A stretch of 64,000 nucleotides of DNA from positions 1 to 64,000 of the forward strand of contig NW_026712510.1 of NCBI RefSeq assembly GCF_022539665.2, written 5' to 3'. Of this stretch, positions 58,601 to 64,000 are shown piece by piece. The first letter of the stretch is position 1, and the number at the start of each line of letters is the position of its first letter. Origin of the DNA: Daphnia carinata. Lineage: Eukaryota > Arthropoda > Branchiopoda > Diplostraca > Daphniidae. Both the position numbers and the translations under genes were made by a program. The notes under the pieces are model-generated. The model was not told the origin of the DNA and did no database searches. It was given only the letters and a program-made list of their open reading frames with translations.

Positions 58601-61600
58601 TATTTGATGCTGTTTGAATGTAGATATTGAAACTCACTGTATAACACTATATTCACATTGAATACACGTATATTTGATGCTGTTTGAATGTAGATATTGA
58701 AACTGATTCTATAACACTATATTCACATTGAATACACGTATATTTGATGCTGTTTGAATGTAGATATTGAAACTGATTCTATAACACTATATTCACATTG
58801 AATACACGTATATTTGATGCTGTTTGAATGTAGATATTGAAACTGATTGTATAACACTATATTCACATTGAATACACGTATATTTGATGCTGTTTGAATG
58901 TAGATATTGAAACTGATTCTATAACACTATATTCACATTGAATACACGTATATTTGATGCTGTTTGAATGTAGATATTGAAACTGATTCTATAACACTAT
59001 ATTCACATTGAATACACGTATATTTGATGCTGTTTGAATGTAGATATTGAAACTGATTCTATAACACTATATTCACATTGAATACACGTATATTTGATGC
59101 TGTTTGAATGTAGATATTGAAACTGATTCTATAACACTATATTCACATTGAATACACGTATATTTGATGCTGTTTGAATGTAGATATTGAAACTGATTCT
59201 ATAACACTATATTCACATTGAATACACGTATATTTGATGCTGTTTGAATGTAGATATTGAAACTGATTCTATAACACTATATTCACATTGAATACACGTA
59301 TATTTGATGCTGTTTGAATGTAGATATTGAAACTGATTCTATAACACTATATTCACATTGAATACACGTATATTTGATGCTGTTTGAATGTAGATATTGA
59401 AACTGATTCTATAACACTATATTCACATTGAATACACGTATATTTGATGCTGTTTGAATGTAGATATTGAAACTGATTCTATAACACTATATTCACATTG
59501 AATACACGTATATTTGATGCTGTTTGAATGTAGATATTGAAACTGATTCTATAACACTATATTCACATTGAATACACGTATATTTGATGCTGTTTGAATG
59601 TAGATATTGAAACTGATTCTATAACACTATATTCACATTGAATACACGTATATTTGATGCTGTTTGAATGTAGATATTGAAACTGATTCTATAACACTAT
59701 ATTCACATTGAATACACGTATATTTGATGCTGTTTGAATGTAGATATTGAAACTGATTCTATAACACTATATTCACATTGAATACACGTATATTTGATGC
59801 TGTTTGAATGTAGATATTGAAACTGATTCTATAACACTATATTCACATTGAATACACGTATATTTGATGCTGTTTGAATGTAGATATTGAAACTCACTGT
59901 ATAACACTATATTCACATTGAATACACGTATATTTGATGCTGTTTGAATGTAGATATTGAAACTGATTATAACACTATATTCACATTGAATACACGTATA
60001 TTTGATGCTGTTTGAATGTAGATATTGAAACTGATTGTATCACACTATATTCACATTGAATACACGTATATTTGATGCTGTTTGAATGTAGATATTGAAA
60101 CTGATGTATAACACTATATTCACATTGAATACACGTATATTTGATGCTGTTTGAATGTAGATATTGAAACTGATTCTATAACACTATATTCACATTGAAT
60201 ACACGTATATTTGATGCTGTTTGAATGTAGATATTGAAACTGATTCTATAACACTATATTCACATTGAATACACGTATATTTGATGCTGTTTGAATGTAT
60301 ATATTGAAACTGATTCTATAACACTATACTCACATTGAATACACGTATATTTGATGCTGTTTGAATGTAGATATTGAAACTGATTGTATAACACTATATT
60401 CACATTGAATACACGTATATTTGATGCTGTTTGAATGTAGATATTGAAACTGATTCTATAACACTATATTCACATTGAATACACGTATATTTGATGCTGT
60501 TTGAATGTAGATATTGAAACTGATTCTATAACACTATATTCACATTGAATACACGTATATTTGATGCTGTTTGAATGTAGATATTGAAACTGATTGTATA
60601 ACACTATATTCACATTGAATACACGTATATTTGATGCTGTTTGAATGTAGATATTGAAACTGATTCTATAACACTATATTCACATTGAATACACGTATAT
60701 TTGATGCTGTTTGAATGTAGATATTGAAACTGATTCTATAACACTATATTCACATTGAATACACGTATATTTGATGCTGTTTGAATGTAGATATTGAAAC
60801 TGATTCTATAACACTATATTCACATTGAATACACGTATATTTGATGCTGTTTGAATGTAGATATTGAAACTGATTCTATAACACTATATTCACATTGAAT
60901 ACACGTATATTTGATGCTGTTTGAATGTAGATATTGAAACTGATTCTATAACACTATATTCACATTGAATACACGTATATTTGATGCTGTTTGAATGTAG
61001 ATATTGAAACTGATTCTATAACACTATATTCACATTGAATACACGTATATTTGATGCTGTTTGAATGTAGATATTGAAACTGATTCTATAACACTATATT
61101 CACATTGAATACACGTATATTTGATGCTGTTTGAATGTAGATATTGAAACTGATTGTATAACACTATATTCACATTGAATACACGTATATTTGATGCTGT
61201 TTGAATGTAGATATTGAAACTCACTGTATCACACTATATTCACATTGAATACACGTATATTTGATGCTGTTTGAATGTAGATATTGAAACTGATTCTATA
61301 ACACTATATTCACATTGAATACACGTATATTTGATGCTGTTTGAATGTAGATATTGAAACTGATTCTATAACACTATATATTCACATTGAATACACGTAT
61401 ATTTGATGCTGTTTGAATGTAGATATTGAAACTGATTCTATAACACTATATTCACATTGAATACACGTATATTTGATGCTGTTTGAATGTAGATATTGAA
61501 ACTCATTGTATAACACTATATTCACATTGAATACACGTATATTTGATGCTGTTTGAATGTAGATATTGAAACTGATTCTATAACACTATATTCACATTGA

Positions 61601-64000
61601 ATACACGTATATTTGATGCTGTTTGAATGTAGATATTGAAACTCACTGTATAACACTATATTCACATTGAATACACGTATATTTGATGCTGTTTGAATGT
61701 AGATATTGAAACTGATTCTATAACACTATATTCACATTGAATACACGTATATTTGATGCTGTTTGAATGTAGATATTGAAACTGATTGTATAACACTATA
61801 TTCACATTGAATACACGTATATTTGATGCTGTTTGAATGTAGATATTGAAACTGATTCTATAACACTATATTCACATTGAATACACGTATATTTGATGCT
61901 GTTTGAATGTAGATATTGAAACTGATTCTATAACACTATATTCACATTGAATACACGTATATTTGATGCTGTTTGAATGTAGATATTGAAAACTGATTCT
62001 ATAACACTATATTCACATTGAATACACGTATATTTGATGCTGTTTGAATGTAGATATTGAAACTCATTGTATCACACTATATTCACATTGAATACAGGTA
62101 TATTTGATGCTGTTTGATTGTAGATATTGAAACTCATTGTATCACACTATATTCACATTGAATACACGTATATTTGATGCTGTTTGAATGTAGATATTGA
62201 AACTGATTCTATAACACTATATTCACATTGAATACACGTATATTTGATGCTGTTTGAATGTAGATATTGAAACTGATTGTATAACACTATATTCACATTG
62301 AATACACGTATATTTGATGCTGTTTGAATGTAGATATTGAAACTGATTCTATAACACTATATTCACATTGAATACACGTATATTTGATGCTGTTTGAATG
62401 TAGATATTGAAACTGATTCTATAACACTATATTCACATTGAATACACGTATATTTGATGCTGTTTGAATGTAGATATTGAAACTGATTCTATAACACTAT
62501 ATTCACATTGAATACACGTATATTTGATGCTGTTTGAATGTAGATATTGAAACTGATTCTATAACACTATATTCACATTGAATACACGTATATTTGATGC
62601 TGTTTGAATGTAGATATTGAAACTGATTCTATAACACTATATTCACATTGAATACACGTATATTTGATGCTGTTTGAATGTAGATATTGAAACTGATTGT
62701 ATAACACTATATTCACATTGAATACACGTATATTTGATGCTGTTTGAATGTAGATATTGAAACTGATTCTATAACACTATATTCACATTGAATACACGTA
62801 TATTTGATGCTGTTTGAATGTAGATATTGAAACTGATTCTATAACACTATATTCACATTGAATACACGTATATTTGATGCTGTTTGAATGTAGATATTGA
62901 AACTGATTCTATAACACTATATTCACATTGAATACACGTATATTTGATGCTGTTTGAATGTAGATATTGAAACTGATTCTATAACACTATATTCACATTG
63001 AATACACGTATATTTGATGCTGTTTGAATGTAGATATTGAAACTGACTGTATCACACTATATTCACATTGAATACACGTATTTTTGATTCTGTTTGAATT
63101 TAGATATTGAAACTGACTGTATAACACTATATTCACATTGAATACACGTATATTTGATGCTGTTTGAATGTAGATATTGAAACTGATTCTATAACACTAT
63201 ATTCACATTGAATACACGTATATTTGATGCTGTTTGAATGTAGATATTGAAACTGATTGTATAACACTATATTCACATTGAATACACGTATATTTGATGC
63301 TGTTTGAATGTAGATATTGAAACTGATTCTATAACACTATATTCACATTGAATACACGTATATTTGATGCTGTTTGAATGTAGATATTGAAACTGATTCT
63401 ATAACACTATATTCACATTGAATACACGTATATTTGATGCTGTTTGAATGTAGATATTGAAACTCACTGTATCACACTATATTCACATTGAATACACGTA
63501 TATTTGATGCTGTTTGAATGTAGATATTGAAACTGATTGTATAACACTATATTCACATTGAATACACGTATATTTGATGCTGTTTGAATGTAGATATTGA
63601 AACTGATTCTATAACACTATATTCACATTGAATACACGTATATATTTGATGCTGTTTGAATGTAGATATTGAAACTGATTCTATAACACTATATTCACAT
63701 TGAATACACGTATATTTGATGCTGTTTGAATGTAGATATTGAAACTGATTCTATAACACTATATTCACATTGAATACACGTATATTTGATGCTGTTTGAA
63801 TGTAGATATTGAAACTGATTGTATAACACTATATTCTCATTGAATACACGTTTATTTGGTGCTGTTTGAATGTATATATTGAAACTGATTGTATAACACT
63901 ATATTCACATTGAATACACGTATATTTGATGCTGTTTGAATGTAGATATTGAAACTGATTCTATAACACTATATTCACATTGAATACACGTATATTTGAT
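46607..64000. repeat. 70-bp satellite array, block D
   Basis: About 248 monomers running to the window end. The first 300 bp carry the diverged CACCTAAATTTATGCTC marker seen in block C. From about 46950 the monomers are nearly identical. Between 52000 and 54200 there are several units with 1-20 bp losses (for example AGATATGAAAC and the partial unit at 54110). From 54400 onward a GATTGTATAACAC variant is frequent. Short minus-strand open frames are satellite artefacts. No genes were seen. Confidence 0.98.

Overview
The window is eukaryotic, almost certainly from an insect. It is a heterochromatin-like tandem array of an AT-rich 70-bp satellite into which mobile elements have inserted. Satellite fills 1-7606, 13387-19175, 28585-33284 and 46607-64000, about 35 kb or roughly 500 monomers. 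Insect or arthropod origin is inferred from very short GT-AG introns, TATA plus TCAGT-type core promoters, a FLYWCH/MULE transposon and env-bearing Ty3/gypsy elements. No single-copy host gene was recognised.

Region by region. (1) 7607-13386 is a 5.8-kb Mutator-like (Phantom-like) DNA transposon flanked by 8-bp GAAACTGA duplications, with long terminal inverted repeats and a ten-exon transposase gene on the minus strand (zinc-finger N-terminus, FLYWCH finger, MULE core). Exon 5 carries one frameshift. (2) 19176-28584 is a nonautonomous TA-flanked DNA transposon (about 956 bp when its insert is removed) with about 370-bp inverted repeats. It is split by a complete 8,449-bp Ty3/gypsy element (19269-27717) with two LTRs that look identical and an ATAT target duplication. 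Gag, Pol and an F-type Env of that element lie in one reading frame broken only by a single UAA between Gag and Pol. The integrase has lost its second catalytic Asp. (3) 33285-46606 is a second, 13.3-kb Ty3/gypsy element. It carries a coiled-coil Gag, a Pol with intact integrase triad and a C-terminal AT-hook-like motif, a 1,295-residue composite Env with two ricin-B-like lectin segments and a mucin-like stalk, and, after Env, a 511-residue ankyrin-repeat protein with an apparent promoter of its own. Its 5' LTR has lost 129 bp.

How the parts work together. Both retroelements show the layout of enveloped Ty3/gypsy (errantivirus-like) elements: LTR promoter, primer-binding site, gag, pol, env, polypurine tract, LTR, with predicted splice sites for env mRNA. 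The second element has an extra accessory gene whose layout (acidic Ser/Asp-rich N-terminus, about six ankyrin repeats, basic tail) resembles IkB/Cactus and the vankyrins of insect viruses. I judge this captured ankyrin gene, together with the composite Env bounded by A-rich tracts, to be the most novel content. Satellite next to the insertions is more diverged and shows higher-order repeats, while the outer arrays are very homogeneous.
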